The position numbers and the translations under genes were made by a program. From CAVSIP01 sp963728075 (lineage in GTDB: Bacteria > Actinomycetota > Actinomycetes > JAFAQI01 > DASSKL01): a stretch of DNA of 64,000 nt. The DNA lies in assembly GCA_963728075.1 (NCBI GenBank), contig CAVSIP010000001.1:744001-808000 (forward strand). The letters run 5' to 3'. Numbering within the stretch: the stretch's first letter is position 1; every line of letters starts with the position of its first letter. This document shows positions 1 through 13,565 of this stretch, one piece after another. The notes under the pieces were generated by a model that saw nothing but the letters and a program-made list of their open reading frames with translations, ran no database searches and was not told where the DNA came from.

Positions 1-93
1 CGGCCTCGGCGTCGGGTCGCAAGTCCCATGTCCCGTCGATCGTGCCAGGGGCCCGGGACCGGTCGCGCGCAGCGCCGCCGCGGGCGTGGCGGG

Positions 94-1787
94 CTAGGCG
101 GCTTGCTGCTCGCCGCGGCGGCCAGCAGCTCCTCCGCGTGACCGCGGGCGAGGTCGGAGTCCTCCAGGCCCGCGAGCATGCGCGAGAGCTCCCGGATGCG
201 GTCCTCCCCCTCGACGGCGTGCACCCCGCTGCGCGTGACCGGCCGTCGTCGGTCTTCACGACGACCAGGTGGCGGTCGGCGAACGCGGCGACCTGCGGCA
301 GGTGGGTGACCACGACGACCTGCGCGTACCTGGCCAGCTGGGCGAGTCGCCGGCCGATCTCGACCGCCGCCCGGCCGCCCACCCCGGCGTCGACCTCGTC
401 GAAGACGAACGTGGGCACCGGGTCCGCGCCCGCGAAGGCGACCTCGACCGCCAGCATCACGCGCGAGAGCTCGCCCCCGGAGGCCCCGCGGTGCGATCGG
501 GCGTGCCGGGCGCACCGGCGTGCGGGGTGAGCAACAGCTCGACCTCGTCGAGCGCCGGTCGCCCGCGCGTCAGCTCCGGCGTCGTCGCGTGACGGCGACG
601 TCCAGGCGGGCGTGGCGGCATGGCCAGACCGGCCAGCTCGGCCGTCACGGCTGCGGCGAAGCTCTCCGCAGCTGCGGTGCGATGCTCGGTGAGCGTCGCC
701 GCCAGGCGTGCCAGCTCCCCGGCGAGCGTCGCCTGCTCGGCCGCGAGCCGGTCGACCCGCTCGTCGTCGTCCTGCACCGACGCCAGCCGGGAGGCGGCGT
801 CCCCGGCCCAGACGAGTCGGGTCGTCGTACTTGCGTTCCAGGGCGCGGAGCACCGCGAGCCGCTGCTGGGCGGCCTCCAGCCGCAGCGGGTCGGACTCGA
901 CCCCGCCCGCGTACGAGGCGAGCTCGCCGGCGACGTCGCTCAGCACGTAGCCGGCCTCCCCCAGCCGCCCGGCCAGCGCCTCGAGCGCCGGGTCGTGGCC
1001 GCTCTGCGCGTCGAGCGCGCGGCGGGCGGCGGCGACGAGCGCCGAGGGCGTCGGTCCCGTCCACGTCGTCGCTGGACAGCGCGGCGTGCGCCACGCCGGC
1101 GGCCTCGCGCAGCGCCTCGGCGTGGGCGAGCCGCTCCACCTCGGCCGCCACGTCGGCCGTCCTCCCCCGGCTGCGGGTCGGCGGCGGCGATCTCCGCCAG
1201 GCCGAACCGCAGCACGTCCGCCTCCTGGGCGCGTTCCCGGCGGCGTGCGCGCAGGTCGTCGAGCTCGGCGCTGATCGCGCGGTGCTGCGCCCACGCGGCT
1301 GCGTACGCCGCGAGCGGCTCCCCGACCGCACTGCCGGCGTAGCGGTCCAGCGCGGCCCGCTGGACGCCGGGGCGCAGCAGCCGCTGCTGGTCGGACTGGC
1401 CGTGCACCGCCACCAGGTGCTCGGCCAGCTCGGCGAGCAGGGCCGCGGGCACGGTACGGCCGCCCGCGTACGCGCGGGAGCGGCCCTCCGCCTCGACGGT
1501 GCGCGCCAGCAGCAGCGCGCCGTCGTCGAGGTCGGCTCCCGCCTCGGTCGCCCGCGACAGTGCCGGGGAGCCGTCGGGCAGCACGACCCGACCCTCTACG
1601 AGCGCCGCGGCGCGCCCGGCCGGACCAGGGCCGCGTCCGCACGGCCGCCGAGCAGCAGCGACAGGCCGGTGACCACCATCGTCTTGCCGGCACCGGTCTC
1701 CCCCGTGACCACGGTGAGGCCCGGTGACAGCTCGAGCACGGCCTCGTCGATGACGCCGAGGTCGCGGAGGCGGATCTCCTCGAGCAC
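94..1787 (-). CDS. recN: DNA repair protein RecN, multiply frameshifted
   Basis: SMC-like ATPase of double-strand-break repair. The N-terminus begins at a GTG (1787) and shows the Walker A motif TGETGAGKT about 30 residues in. The coiled-coil arms follow. The C-terminal ABC signature GASGGELSRV and Walker B FVFDEVDAGVGG lie near 350-490, followed by VVTHLPQVAAFADRH. The gene reads correctly only by switching frame at about 1612, 1160, 1050, 825, 618, 590, 510 and 245. Because all conserved blocks survive between shifts, base-calling indels are likelier than a decayed gene. The last recognisable residues (AEELLAAAASSKPP) end near 97; a TAG at 94-96 is one frame off, so the true end is uncertain. 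Follows nadK at 35 nt spacing, as in mycobacteria. Confidence 0.85.
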
Positions 1788-1822
1788 GCCCCGACGATAC
1801 GGAGGAGGGCCGACGGTGCCGG

Positions 1823-2727
1823 CTACGACATGCCGCGCCAGCCCTGCACCGGCAGCGCGAACTTCTCCACGAGCCGGTCGGTGAAGGGGCGCCGCGTCCA
1901 ACCGGGCCAGCCGCACCGGCCGCTCCCCGCGGCACACCTCGATCCGCGCTCGCGGGGGCAGGTCCTGGGCGCGCCGCCCGTCGCACCACATGACCCCGCT
2001 CGCGGTGCCGTCGAGCACCTCGACGGCGATCACCGAGTCGGGCGCGACGACCAGCGGCCGGCTGAACAGGGCGTGGGCGCTGATCGGCACCAGAGCAGCG
2101 CCTCCACCGTCGGCCACACGACCGGGCCGCCGGCGGAGAACGCGTACGCCGTCGAGCCGGTCGGCGTGGCGCACACGACGCCGTCGCCGCCCCAGCGCGA
2201 CAGCGGGCGGCCGTCGACCTCGACGACCAGGTCGAGCATCCGTTCGCGGGCGGCCTTCTCGACCGAGGCGTCGTTGAGCGCCCAGTTGCGCGCCACGACC
2301 TCGCCGTCCCGGATCACCTTGACGTCGAGCGTCAGCCGCTCCTCGACGACGTAGTTGCCGCTGAGGATCCGCTCGATGGTGGCGGCCAGGTCGGCACGCT
2401 CGGCCTCGGCCAGGAACCCGACCCGGCCGAGGTTGACGCCCAGCAGCGGCACGTCCGCCGGTCGTGCGCGTACTCAGCGGCGCGCAGCAGCGTGCCGTCG
2501 CCGCCGAGCGCGAGCACCAGCTCGCACGCCGGCGGCGGCCCGCGGGTGGTCTCCACCACGCGCGCGGACGAGCAGGCCAGCTGCTCGGCCTCGCGGTCGA
2601 TGACCCGCGTGGCCACCCCCTCGGCGCCAAGGCGCTCGGCGACGTGGCGCGCCGACCGTACGGCCGGCTCCCGCCCGACATGTGCGACGAGCAGGACCTC
2701 GCGCTCGCTGGGACGTTCCGTGCTCAC
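1823..2727 (-). CDS. nadK: NAD kinase, frameshifted
   Basis: Phosphorylates NAD to NADP with ATP or polyphosphate. The family motifs are present in order: LALGGDGTLL (GGDG), GVNLGRVGFLAE, NDASVEK and PTGSTAYAFSAGGP. The protein ends in a typical LPVQGWRGMS tail at a TAG (1823-1825). Reconstruction needs frame changes near 2455, 2097 and 1893. Since NADP synthesis is essential, these are best read as sequence errors. The GTG start (2727) overlaps the tlyA stop in a GTGA, so translation is probably coupled. About 300 residues when repaired, normal for the family. Confidence 0.88.
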
Positions 2728-3530
2728 GCCGGACCCTCCTCGACGGCTCGCTCGGACCAGCTCGACCACGGTGTCTGCGTTCCGCTCCCCGTCGTCACGC
2801 AACCACAGGAAGTACTCCACGTTGCCCGACGGGCCCGGCAGCGGGCTCGCCACCACCCCGGCGACCCCCAGCCCGAGCTCCGCCGCGGCCTCGGCGACGG
2901 TGCGTACGGCACCGGCGCGCAGGCCAGCGTCACGGACGACGCCGCCGCGGCCCACGTCCGCCCGTCCGACCTCGAACTGTGGCTTGACCATCAGGAGCAG
3001 GTCGCCGTTGGCGACCGTGCAGGCGCGCAGGGCGGGCAGGACCAGGCGTAGGGAGATGAACGACAGGTCGGCCGCGGTCAGCTCGGCGGGCCCTCCGATG
3101 GCCTCCGGGGTGAGCTCGCGCACGTTGGTCCGCTCGTGCACCTGTACCCGTTCGTCGCTGCGCAGCCGCCAGGCCAGCTGGCCGTACCCGACGTCGACGG
3201 CGACCACCCGGGCGGCCCCCGCCGCAGCAGCACGTCGGTGAACCCGCCGGTGGACGCGCCGGCGTCGAGGCAGCGGCGGCCGGACACCTGGGCACCGAAC
3301 GCGTCGAGCGCTGCCGCCAGCTTGTACGCGCCACGAGACACGTAGTCGTCCCCGACGGTCGCACCGAGCACGCGTACCGCCGCGGCCGGGTCGACGGCGC
3401 TGGCCGGCTTCGTCGCCACCATGTCCCCCACGGTCACCCGGCCTGCTGCGATGAGCTCCGCGGCCTGCTGGCGGGAGCGAGCCAGCCCACGGCGGACCAG
3501 CTCGGCGTCGAGCCGGGCGCGACGCGCCAT
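2724..3530 (-). CDS. tlyA: TlyA family 16S/23S rRNA 2'-O-methyltransferase, frameshifted
   Basis: In mycobacteria TlyA methylates 16S C1409 and 23S C1920 and makes ribosomes sensitive to capreomycin. An S4 RNA-binding domain (residues about 3-60, LDAELVRRGLARSRQQAAEL) is followed by the SAM-binding segment CLDAGASTGGFTDVLL and the KPQFEVGR motif. Two frame changes are needed. The first, at about 3225, comes just after the SAM motif. The second, at about 2750, restores the usual EEGP-type C-terminus ending in the TGA that overlaps nadK. Without the second shift the frame would run straight into nadK, giving an artefactual fusion. Confidence 0.88.
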
Positions 3531-3539
3531 CGGCGCGGG

Positions 3540-3692
3540 TCAGTCCTCGTCGAGCGCGGCCAGCGCGTCGTGCAGCCGCCTGTGCACGTCCTCGAAGACC
3601 GCGACGTGCTCGGGCAACGGGGCCGTGTCGAGCTGGCTGAGCAGGGCGACGGCGGCGTCGACGCGGCGGTCGCCGGTGGGGTCCTCGGTCAC
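3540..3692 (-). CDS. conserved small protein (50 aa), Rv1693-like position
   Basis: A 50-residue acidic protein starting MTEDPTGDRRVDAAVAL and ending ALAALDED. Its GTG start overlaps the stop of the phasin-like gene (GTGA at 3692-3689), and tlyA follows after 9 nt. Mycobacteria carry a similarly tiny ORF at this position, between the HAD phosphatase and tlyA. That conserved position and the overlap support it as a real gene. It is predicted to be a short helical protein with no motif I recognise; function unknown. Confidence 0.7.
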   Translation of the reverse strand: MTEDPTGDRRVDAAVALLSQLDTAPLPEHVAVFEDVHRRLHDALAALDED

Positions 3693-4111
3693 GACGTCGT
3701 CTTCCTCGTGGTGGTCCGCTTCGCGGGCGCCTTGGCCGGCTTCGCCTTCGCCGCCGTGGTCTTGGTGGTGCGGCGGGCTCGCTCGCCGCGCAGCCGGGCG
3801 ACGTCGTCGGTCAGATCTCGCACGGCCGCCTCGAGCGTCCGCACGCGCTCGGTCAGCGCGCGCACCTCGTCCGACCGGGCGAGACCCAGACGGCCGACGG
3901 ACTGCTCGGCCTCGAGCCGCACCAGTGCGACCAGTGCCGTGCGGTTGTTGCGGGAGGTGGACACCAGGTCGTCGGCGACCTGCTGCACCTGCGCGGCGGT
4001 CGCCAGACCCTGGTCGACGAGCGAGCGCGCGAGCTGCCGGGCCCGGGAGACCGTGAGCTCGGTGACCCCGGAGGCCAGGCCCGCGTACGTCTTCAACGCC
4101 TCGCTCACCAT
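3689..4111 (-). CDS. phasin-like coiled-coil protein with Lys/Ala-rich tail
   Basis: 140 residues. Positions about 5-110 are predicted helical with heptad-like spacing (LVDQGLATAAQVQQVADDLV, RALTERVRTLEAAVRDL), resembling phasin/PHA-granule-regulator proteins. The last 30 residues are a low-complexity basic tail of Lys, Ala, Thr and Pro (AKAKPAKAPAKRTT), like histone-H1-type tails. Such proteins may coat polymer granules or bind nucleic acid; the role here is inferred only from composition. It lies 10 nt after the HAD gene and overlaps the next small gene by 4 nt. Confidence 0.6.
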   Translation of the reverse strand: MVSEALKTYAGLASGVTELTVSRARQLARSLVDQGLATAAQVQQVADDLVSTSRNNRTALVALVRLEAEQSVGRLGLARSDEVRALTERVRTLEAAVRDLTDDVARLRGERARRTTKTTAAKAKPAKAPAKRTTTRKTTS

Positions 4112-4121
4112 GGCGCGGAGG

Positions 4122-5132
4122 CTATCGCGACCCCGCCGCCAACGGCGGCAGATCGGCGGCGGCGACGGGCGCGCCGCCGTCCGCCGCGTTCCAGGCTGCC
4201 ACCGCCCCGGCGCGCAGGGCGTCGAGCGGGTCGCCGTCCCCGACTACCGTGAGGCGACCCTCGGCCACCCGCGCCGTCCAGCCGGCACAGCGGGTCTCGC
4301 TGCCGTCCAGGACGACCTCCGGATGGGGGTGCAGCAGGCCGTCGAGGTCTGCGGCGAGGTAGGTGGGGCGGGCATGCGGCGGTGCGCCCAGCACGTCGGC
4401 CGGCCCCGCCACCCCCGTCAGCACGAGCAGGGACGGCACCCCCGCAGCGACCGCACCCTCGATGTCGGTGTCGAGCCGGTCCCCCACGACGAGGGGGCGC
4501 TGGGCCCGGGTACGGGCGACCGCTTCCCGGTGCAGCGGCAGGTGCGGCTTGCCGGCAACGTCGGGCTCGACCCCGGTGGCGGCGCGCACTGCGGCCACCA
4601 GGGCGCCGTTGCCCGGCAGCAGGCCACGTGCCGACGGCATCGTGGTGTCGGTGTTGGCGGCCACCCACAGCGCCCCCGCACGGACGGCCAGGGTCGCCTC
4701 CGCCAGCTGCGCGTAGCCGATGTCCTGCGTGTAGCCCTGCACGACGGCCGCCGGTCCGTCCTCCGCTCGCGACACCGGGCGCAGCCCCGCCGCGCGGATG
4801 GCCGTGAGCAGACCCTCGCCCCCGACGACCAGGACGGGAGTGCCGGCCGGCAGCCGGTCGGCGAGCAGGTGGGCGGCGGCCTGCGCGGAGGTGACGACCT
4901 CCTCCGGCCGGGCGGGGATGCCGAGCGCGCTCAGGTGGGCGGCGACGGTCTCCGGCGTCCGGGATGCGTTGTTCGTGACGAAGGCCAGCCGCATGCCGGC
5001 GGCCCGCGCCCGCTGCAGCGCCGCGGCCGCGCCGGGTACGGCGTCCGGCCCGACGTACACCACGCCGTCGAGGTCGAGCAGCGCGGCGTCGTAGGCCTCG
5101 GCGAGCGGCGTCGCCGAACCGTGCAGGGTCAC
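4122..5132 (-). CDS. HAD-superfamily (NagD-like, class IIA) phosphatase
   Basis: 336 residues. HAD motif I is LLDLDGVVYVG with the nucleophile/acid pair D20/D22. Motif II is in FVTNNASRTP, and the motif III/IV region is GKPHLPLH...VVGDRLDTDIEGA. The large insert between motifs II and III is a C2-type cap, as in NagD and p-nitrophenylphosphatase-like enzymes. A C-terminal extension of about 80 residues after the HAD fold is common in actinobacterial members. The natural substrate is unknown. The GTG start overlaps the stop of the upstream TPR gene (GTGA at 5132-5129). Confidence 0.85.
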   Translation of the reverse strand: MTLHGSATPLAEAYDAALLDLDGVVYVGPDAVPGAAAALQRARAAGMRLAFVTNNASRTPETVAAHLSALGIPARPEEVVTSAQAAAHLLADRLPAGTPVLVVGGEGLLTAIRAAGLRPVSRAEDGPAAVVQGYTQDIGYAQLAEATLAVRAGALWVAANTDTTMPSARGLLPGNGALVAAVRAATGVEPDVAGKPHLPLHREAVARTRAQRPLVVGDRLDTDIEGAVAAGVPSLLVLTGVAGPADVLGAPPHARPTYLAADLDGLLHPHPEVVLDGSETRCAGWTARVAEGRLTVVGDGDPLDALRAGAVAAWNAADGGAPVAAADLPPLAAGSR

Positions 5133-5518
5133 CGGCGGTCGCGGGCCGCGCGGGCGTCGCGGAGCGCCTTGTCGTAGTCGCGGTTGCCCGGCCGCATGGC
5201 TACGGCCAGGCTCAGGTGCTCGACGGCGGTGCCGTAGTCGCCCGTGCGTGCGGCGGCGAGACCGAGGCCGAACTGCGCGTAGTCGTCGACCGGGTCGTCG
5301 TCGACGATCTGCGCGAAGCTGCGCCGGGCGGCGGCGAAGGAGCCCGAGCTGAACTGGGCCCGGGCCAGCGCCTCCCGAACGCTGCGGGACTCCGGCTCGG
5401 CGGCCACGGCGTGCTCGAGGAGCTGGGCCGCCGCAGCGGCGTCGCCGCTGCGCAGCAGGTCGAGGCCGCGCTGGTACCACTCGTACACGTCGCCGAGGGG
5501 GCCCTCGGTCGAGTCCAC
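5129..5518 (-). CDS. small tetratricopeptide-repeat protein
   Basis: 129 residues, mostly three TPR-like helical pairs: GLDLLRSGDAAAAAQLLEHAV, ALARAQFSSGSFAAARRSFAQI and FGLGLAAARTGDYGTAVEHL, with the small-residue pattern of TPRs. TPR proteins mediate protein-protein contacts; no partner is evident. It starts at a GTG (5518), shares a 38-nt divergent intergenic region with the DUF1015 gene, and is translationally coupled to the HAD gene. Confidence 0.75.
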   Translation of the reverse strand: MDSTEGPLGDVYEWYQRGLDLLRSGDAAAAAQLLEHAVAAEPESRSVREALARAQFSSGSFAAARRSFAQIVDDDPVDDYAQFGLGLAAARTGDYGTAVEHLSLAVAMRPGNRDYDKALRDARAARDRR

Positions 5519-5556
5519 TGGAGCCTCCTCTCCGCCTGCCTCTTACGATCGGCCAC

Positions 5557-6825
5557 GTGCCTGCCTCGGACCCTCCCGCCATACCCGAGCCGGAGGGTCT
5601 GGTGCTCCGGCCGTTCCGCGCGCTGCGCTACGACCCGACTCGCGTCCCCGACCTCGCCTCGGTGCTGTCCCCACCGTACGACGTCATCGACGACGAGCAG
5701 CGTGCCGCGCTGGAGCGGCGCGACCCGTACAACGTGGTCCGGCTGATCCTGCCGTCGGACGGGTACGAAGCCGCGGCCGGGCGGCTGGCGCAGTGGCGTG
5801 CGGACGGGGTCCTGCGTGCGGACGAGACGCCGGCGCTCTACGTCTACGAGGAGGCCGGCGCGGGGCACGTCCAGCGCGGCCTCGTGGGGGCGCTCGGCCT
5901 GGCCCGGCCGGAGGCGGCCATCGTGCTGCCGCACGAGAACACCATGGCCGGGCCGGTCGCGGACCGGCTGGCGCTGACCGAGGCGACGGCCGCCCAGCTC
6001 GAGCAGATCATGCTCGTGTACGACGGCGGTGGAGCCGCTGCAGCGGTCGTCGCCGAGGCCGGGGACGGCGAGCCGTTGCTGGCCGCCGAGACGCCGGACG
6101 GCGTGTCACACCGGGTGTGGGCGGTCACCGGCGACGAGCGGCTCGCCGCCGTGGCGGCGGACCTCCAGCCGCGCCGCGCCGTGATCGCCGACGGGCACCA
6201 CAGGTACGCGACGTACCTCCGTTACCAGGCCGACCGGCACGCGGCGGGCGCCGGCCGGGGGCCGTGGGACTTCGGGCTGACCTACCTGGTCGACGCGGGG
6301 ACCTTCGGGCCCCAGGTGCACGCCATCCACCGGGTGCTGCCCACGCTGGCCGCGCCGGAGGCCGCGCGGCGCGCCGCCGGCGGGTTCACGGTGGACGAGG
6401 TCGACGGCGTGCCGGCCGCACTCGACCGGCTGGCCGCCGCCGCGGGAGGGCCCGCCTTCGTCGTCACCGACGGGGAGCGCTGCTGGGTGCTGCACTCCCC
6501 CGACCCGGCCGCACTCGACACCGCGCTGCCGGCCGACCGCTCCGCAGCGTGGCGGCGGCTCGACGTCGCAGTCGCGCACGAGTTCCTCGTCCGTCGGCTG
6601 CTCGGCCTGCCGGACGACGAGGAGACCGTCGGCTACCGCCACGACGTCGAGGCAGCGGTGGCCGCGGCCCGGCGGACGGGTGGTACCGCGTTGCTGCTGA
6701 ACCCGACCCCGGTCGACGCGGTGACCGCTGTGGCGGCGGCGGGCGACCGGATGCCGCGCAAGTCGACGCTGTTCACCCCGAAGCCTGCGACCGGGCTGCT
6801 CATGCGGGCGCTCACCGACGGCTGA
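5557..6825 (+). CDS. DUF1015 family protein
   Basis: 422 residues covering the whole DUF1015 domain. Family-typical blocks are visible: LRPFRALRYDPTRV, VLSPPYDVID, DPYNVVRLIL, VLPHENTM, ADGHHRYATYLRYQ and the C-terminal FTPKPATGLLMRAL. The molecular function of the family is not something I can state with confidence. It is one of only four plus-strand genes in the window. It is transcribed divergently from the TPR/HAD operon, and its 3' end overlaps the convergent SSB-like gene by 14 nt. Confidence 0.85.
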   Translation: MPASDPPAIPEPEGLVLRPFRALRYDPTRVPDLASVLSPPYDVIDDEQRAALERRDPYNVVRLILPSDGYEAAAGRLAQWRADGVLRADETPALYVYEEAGAGHVQRGLVGALGLARPEAAIVLPHENTMAGPVADRLALTEATAAQLEQIMLVYDGGGAAAAVVAEAGDGEPLLAAETPDGVSHRVWAVTGDERLAAVAADLQPRRAVIADGHHRYATYLRYQADRHAAGAGRGPWDFGLTYLVDAGTFGPQVHAIHRVLPTLAAPEAARRAAGGFTVDEVDGVPAALDRLAAAAGGPAFVVTDGERCWVLHSPDPAALDTALPADRSAAWRRLDVAVAHEFLVRRLLGLPDDEETVGYRHDVEAAVAAARRTGGTALLLNPTPVDAVTAVAAAGDRMPRKSTLFTPKPATGLLMRALTDG

Positions 6826-7141
6826 GCCGGCGGCCGGAGCACACCTCGACCTCGTACCTGCTGGCCGTCCCCGCGGGCGAGCGCCAGAACCGGCGGCGCA
6901 GCGCCCCGGAGACCGCGACGACGTCACCGGCCGACCAGCGCAGGGCCGACCGGCGCGCGGAGGCGGACCACGCGGCGCAGTCCACGGTGTCGACGCGGCC
7001 GGGCTCGGCCCGCTCCACGACGACGCGGAAGGCGACCAGGCGATCGCCGCTGGGCAGCGCGCGCTCCTCGGGGTCGGCCGCCAGACGGCCGGTGAGGTGC
7101 ACCTCGTTGCGGACGGGCTCGGTTGCGGGCTGTGTCGTCAT
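6812..7141 (-). CDS. single-stranded DNA-binding protein-like OB-fold protein
   Basis: 109 residues. NEVHLTGRLAADPEERALPSGDRLVAFRV is the start of an SSB OB-fold, followed by VDTVDCAAWS and GDVVAVSGALRRR (the typical G-x-x-V-x-V-x-G-x-L strand). It lacks the acidic C-terminal tail of the main replicative SSB and is shorter, so it is probably an auxiliary SSB-like protein. ATG start at 7141. The 3' end overlaps the convergent DUF1015 gene. Confidence 0.75.
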   Translation of the reverse strand: MTTQPATEPVRNEVHLTGRLAADPEERALPSGDRLVAFRVVVERAEPGRVDTVDCAAWSASARRSALRWSAGDVVAVSGALRRRFWRSPAGTASRYEVEVCSGRRLSRR

Positions 7142-7200
7142 CCGCCGACCGTGGCGTCTCGAGGGCGCTCCGGGCCACCCCGCGAGCCGATCTGTGGACG

Positions 7201-7956
7201 TCAGCTGCCGAGCTCGGCCAGCCGCTCCGACGCGTCGGTCTCCTCCTCGGCGTCCAGCGCGGCCACCGAGGCGAACCACTGGCGCGCCTCGTCGCTGCGC
7301 CCCGCGGCGAGCAGGGCGTCCGCGTAGGCGTACCAGAGCCGCAGCGTCCACGGCTGCACCCGGTCGCTGTCGAGCTCCGGCCCCTGCAGGGCGACGACGG
7401 CGGCCTCGGCCTCCCCCAGGTCGCGACGGGCCCCGCTGACCACGATGGCGAGCTCCACCCGGACCCCCGGGTCCAGGCGTTCGGCCTCGGGGTCCCGCGC
7501 CAGCCCGAGCGCTCGCTCGGGCCGGTCGAGGCCACGCTCGCAGTCGGCCATCACGGGCAGGTGCTGCGGGTCCCCGGTCATCCGGCGGTAGGCCCGCAGG
7601 TCCGCGAGCGCCTCCGCGTACTCCCCGGCCAGATAGGCCGCGATGCCGGCCGCCTCCCGCGTGGCGGCCACCCGGGAGGCCTGGTCCCGGGCGTACCGGG
7701 CATGGGCCAGCGCCGCCTGCGGGTCCTCGTCGACCAGGGCGCCGGCGGCCGCGAGGTGGGCGGCGACCCGGTCGGCGATGCCCTTGGGCAGCGAGCGCAG
7801 CTCCCGGCGTACGGTCGGGTCGAGGTCGGTGGGGGCGACGTCCTCCGGCAGCGCCGGCTCGACGCGTCGCGGCCCGCGACTCGCGGGACGGTGTGCGGGC
7901 CGGCCGTCCGGCCGTGGGCCGGGCCTACCGCGGTCGGCCGGGCGCTGCTCACGCAT
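7201..7956 (-). CDS. tetratricopeptide-repeat protein (Rv1691-like)
   Basis: 251 residues from an ATG at 7956 preceded by AGGAGA at good spacing. A basic, disordered N-terminus of about 45 residues (REQRPADRGRPGPRPDGRP) precedes helical repeats with TPR character (AGALVDEDPQAALAHARYAR, AAYLAGEYAEALADLRAYRR, YADALLAAGRSDEARQWF). Mycobacterial genomes carry a TPR protein next to tyrS and this HAD/tlyA block. Here the rRNA operon separates it from tyrS. An earlier in-frame start exists but would run into the rRNA terminator and 5S gene. Function unknown. Confidence 0.75.
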   Translation of the reverse strand: MREQRPADRGRPGPRPDGRPAHRPASRGPRRVEPALPEDVAPTDLDPTVRRELRSLPKGIADRVAAHLAAAGALVDEDPQAALAHARYARDQASRVAATREAAGIAAYLAGEYAEALADLRAYRRMTGDPQHLPVMADCERGLDRPERALGLARDPEAERLDPGVRVELAIVVSGARRDLGEAEAAVVALQGPELDSDRVQPWTLRLWYAYADALLAAGRSDEARQWFASVAALDAEEETDASERLAELGS

Positions 7957-7984
7957 GCAGGTCTCCTGACGAGGACGGGAAACG

Positions 7985-8020
7985 ACGAGAGGGCCACCCG
8001 GGAACGGGTGACCCTCTCGT
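7985..8020 (-). terminator. rRNA operon terminator hairpin
   Basis: On the minus strand, just beyond the 5S 3' end, GAGAGGGTCACCCG pairs with CGGGTGGCCCTCTC around a TTCC loop. The stem is 14 bp with one G-U. There is no long U-tract, as is common in actinobacteria. It is placed exactly where the rrn operon should terminate, 29 nt upstream of the TPR gene start. Confidence 0.8.
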
Positions 8021-8025
8021 GAAGA

Positions 8026-8145
8026 TGTCCGGCGGCGACCTACTCTCCCACCCCGTCTCCAGGGCAGTACCATCGGCGCAGAAGGGCTTAGCTTCCGGGT
8101 TCGGAATGGGACCGGGCGTTTCCCCTTCGCTATTGCCGCCGTAAC
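8026..8145 (-). rRNA. rrf: 5S ribosomal RNA
   Basis: Recognised on the minus strand from its 5' TTACGGCGGC, the central CCCATTCCGAACCCGGAAG and the 3' GGGAGAGTAGGTCGCCGCC that pairs with the 5' end. About 120 nt, 76 nt downstream of the 23S 3' end. Ends are approximate to a few bases. Confidence 0.93.
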
Positions 8146-8197
8146 CCTATCGAGTTCTCGGACCTGGGCATCGGGCCCGTCCGTGACTCGGGAACCG

Positions 8198-8221
8198 CAC
8201 AGTGGACGCGTAGCATTTTTG
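8198..8221 (-). other. 23S precursor processing stem, 3' arm
   Basis: CGCGTCCACTGTG (minus strand, 8210-8198) is perfectly complementary to CACAGTGGACGCG at 11365-11353, upstream of 23S. Flanking A/U-rich bases extend the pairing. The two arms bracket the 23S gene, the arrangement of an RNase III precursor stem. Confidence 0.75.
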
Positions 8222-13188
<4,967 letters not shown>

Positions 13189-13494
13189 GATGTCTCTACA
13201 AAGATGGTGACCTGGCGTCACCATAAGGAACCCCATGTCCGGCGAGGCCGGACATGACAGGGTTATGTGTTAATCAGTTGGCACTGACTTTCGGCACGCT
13301 GTTGAGTTCTCAAGGAACGGACGCGCATCCGTTCGGGTCTTCCGACCCGTTCGAAGGCAACCCGCTGAGTCTATGTCGGCTCCGCCTCGGCTGTCCACTC
13401 GGGGTGTCCCCGGTGCCCGCCTCGTCAGAGTCCCGACGCCCGCACGAAAACCTCCGGACCTTCCGGCCCGGCCGGTTTCCCGTGCGGTGAGTAC
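13189..13494 (-). promoter_or_regulatory. rRNA operon leader with hairpins and antitermination-like motif
   Basis: The transcribed leader contains CCGTTCCTTGAGAACTCAAC (minus strand, 13320-13301). This motif is repeated in the ITS and, partly, before 5S, and is characteristic of actinobacterial rrn leaders, where it is likely involved in antitermination or processing. Nearer the 16S are two clean hairpins. One is CATGTCCGGC/GCCGGACATG with a 3-nt loop (13234-13256); the other is ATGGTGAC/GTCACCAT (13204-13224). No ORF here looks real. Confidence 0.7.
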
Positions 13495-13523
13495 ACATTA
13501 CGGCCCCACCCTGGCGGCGTCAA
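13495..13523 (-). promoter_or_regulatory. rrn promoter
   Basis: On the minus strand, TTGACG (13523-13518), 17 nt, TAATGT (13500-13495). This near-consensus vegetative sigma promoter lies about 300 nt upstream of 16S and just after the tyrS stop. It is the best promoter match I see in the window. Confidence 0.8.
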
Positions 13524-13565
13524 ACCCGGGGGGGCCCTTCTGGTGTGACGCCCGTCACGTGCGGC

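Noticed and set aside
1..93. A further gene at the extreme left edge
   Set aside because: Too short to judge; no start, stop or conserved residues to support one.
94..1787. recN as a genuine pseudogene
   Set aside because: All functional motifs are conserved between the shifts and neighbouring essential genes show the same kind of indels.
2332..3207. In-frame fusion of TlyA to NAD kinase
   Set aside because: A single indel near 2750 explains it. The alternative frame gives the normal TlyA C-terminus and a GTGA overlap with nadK.
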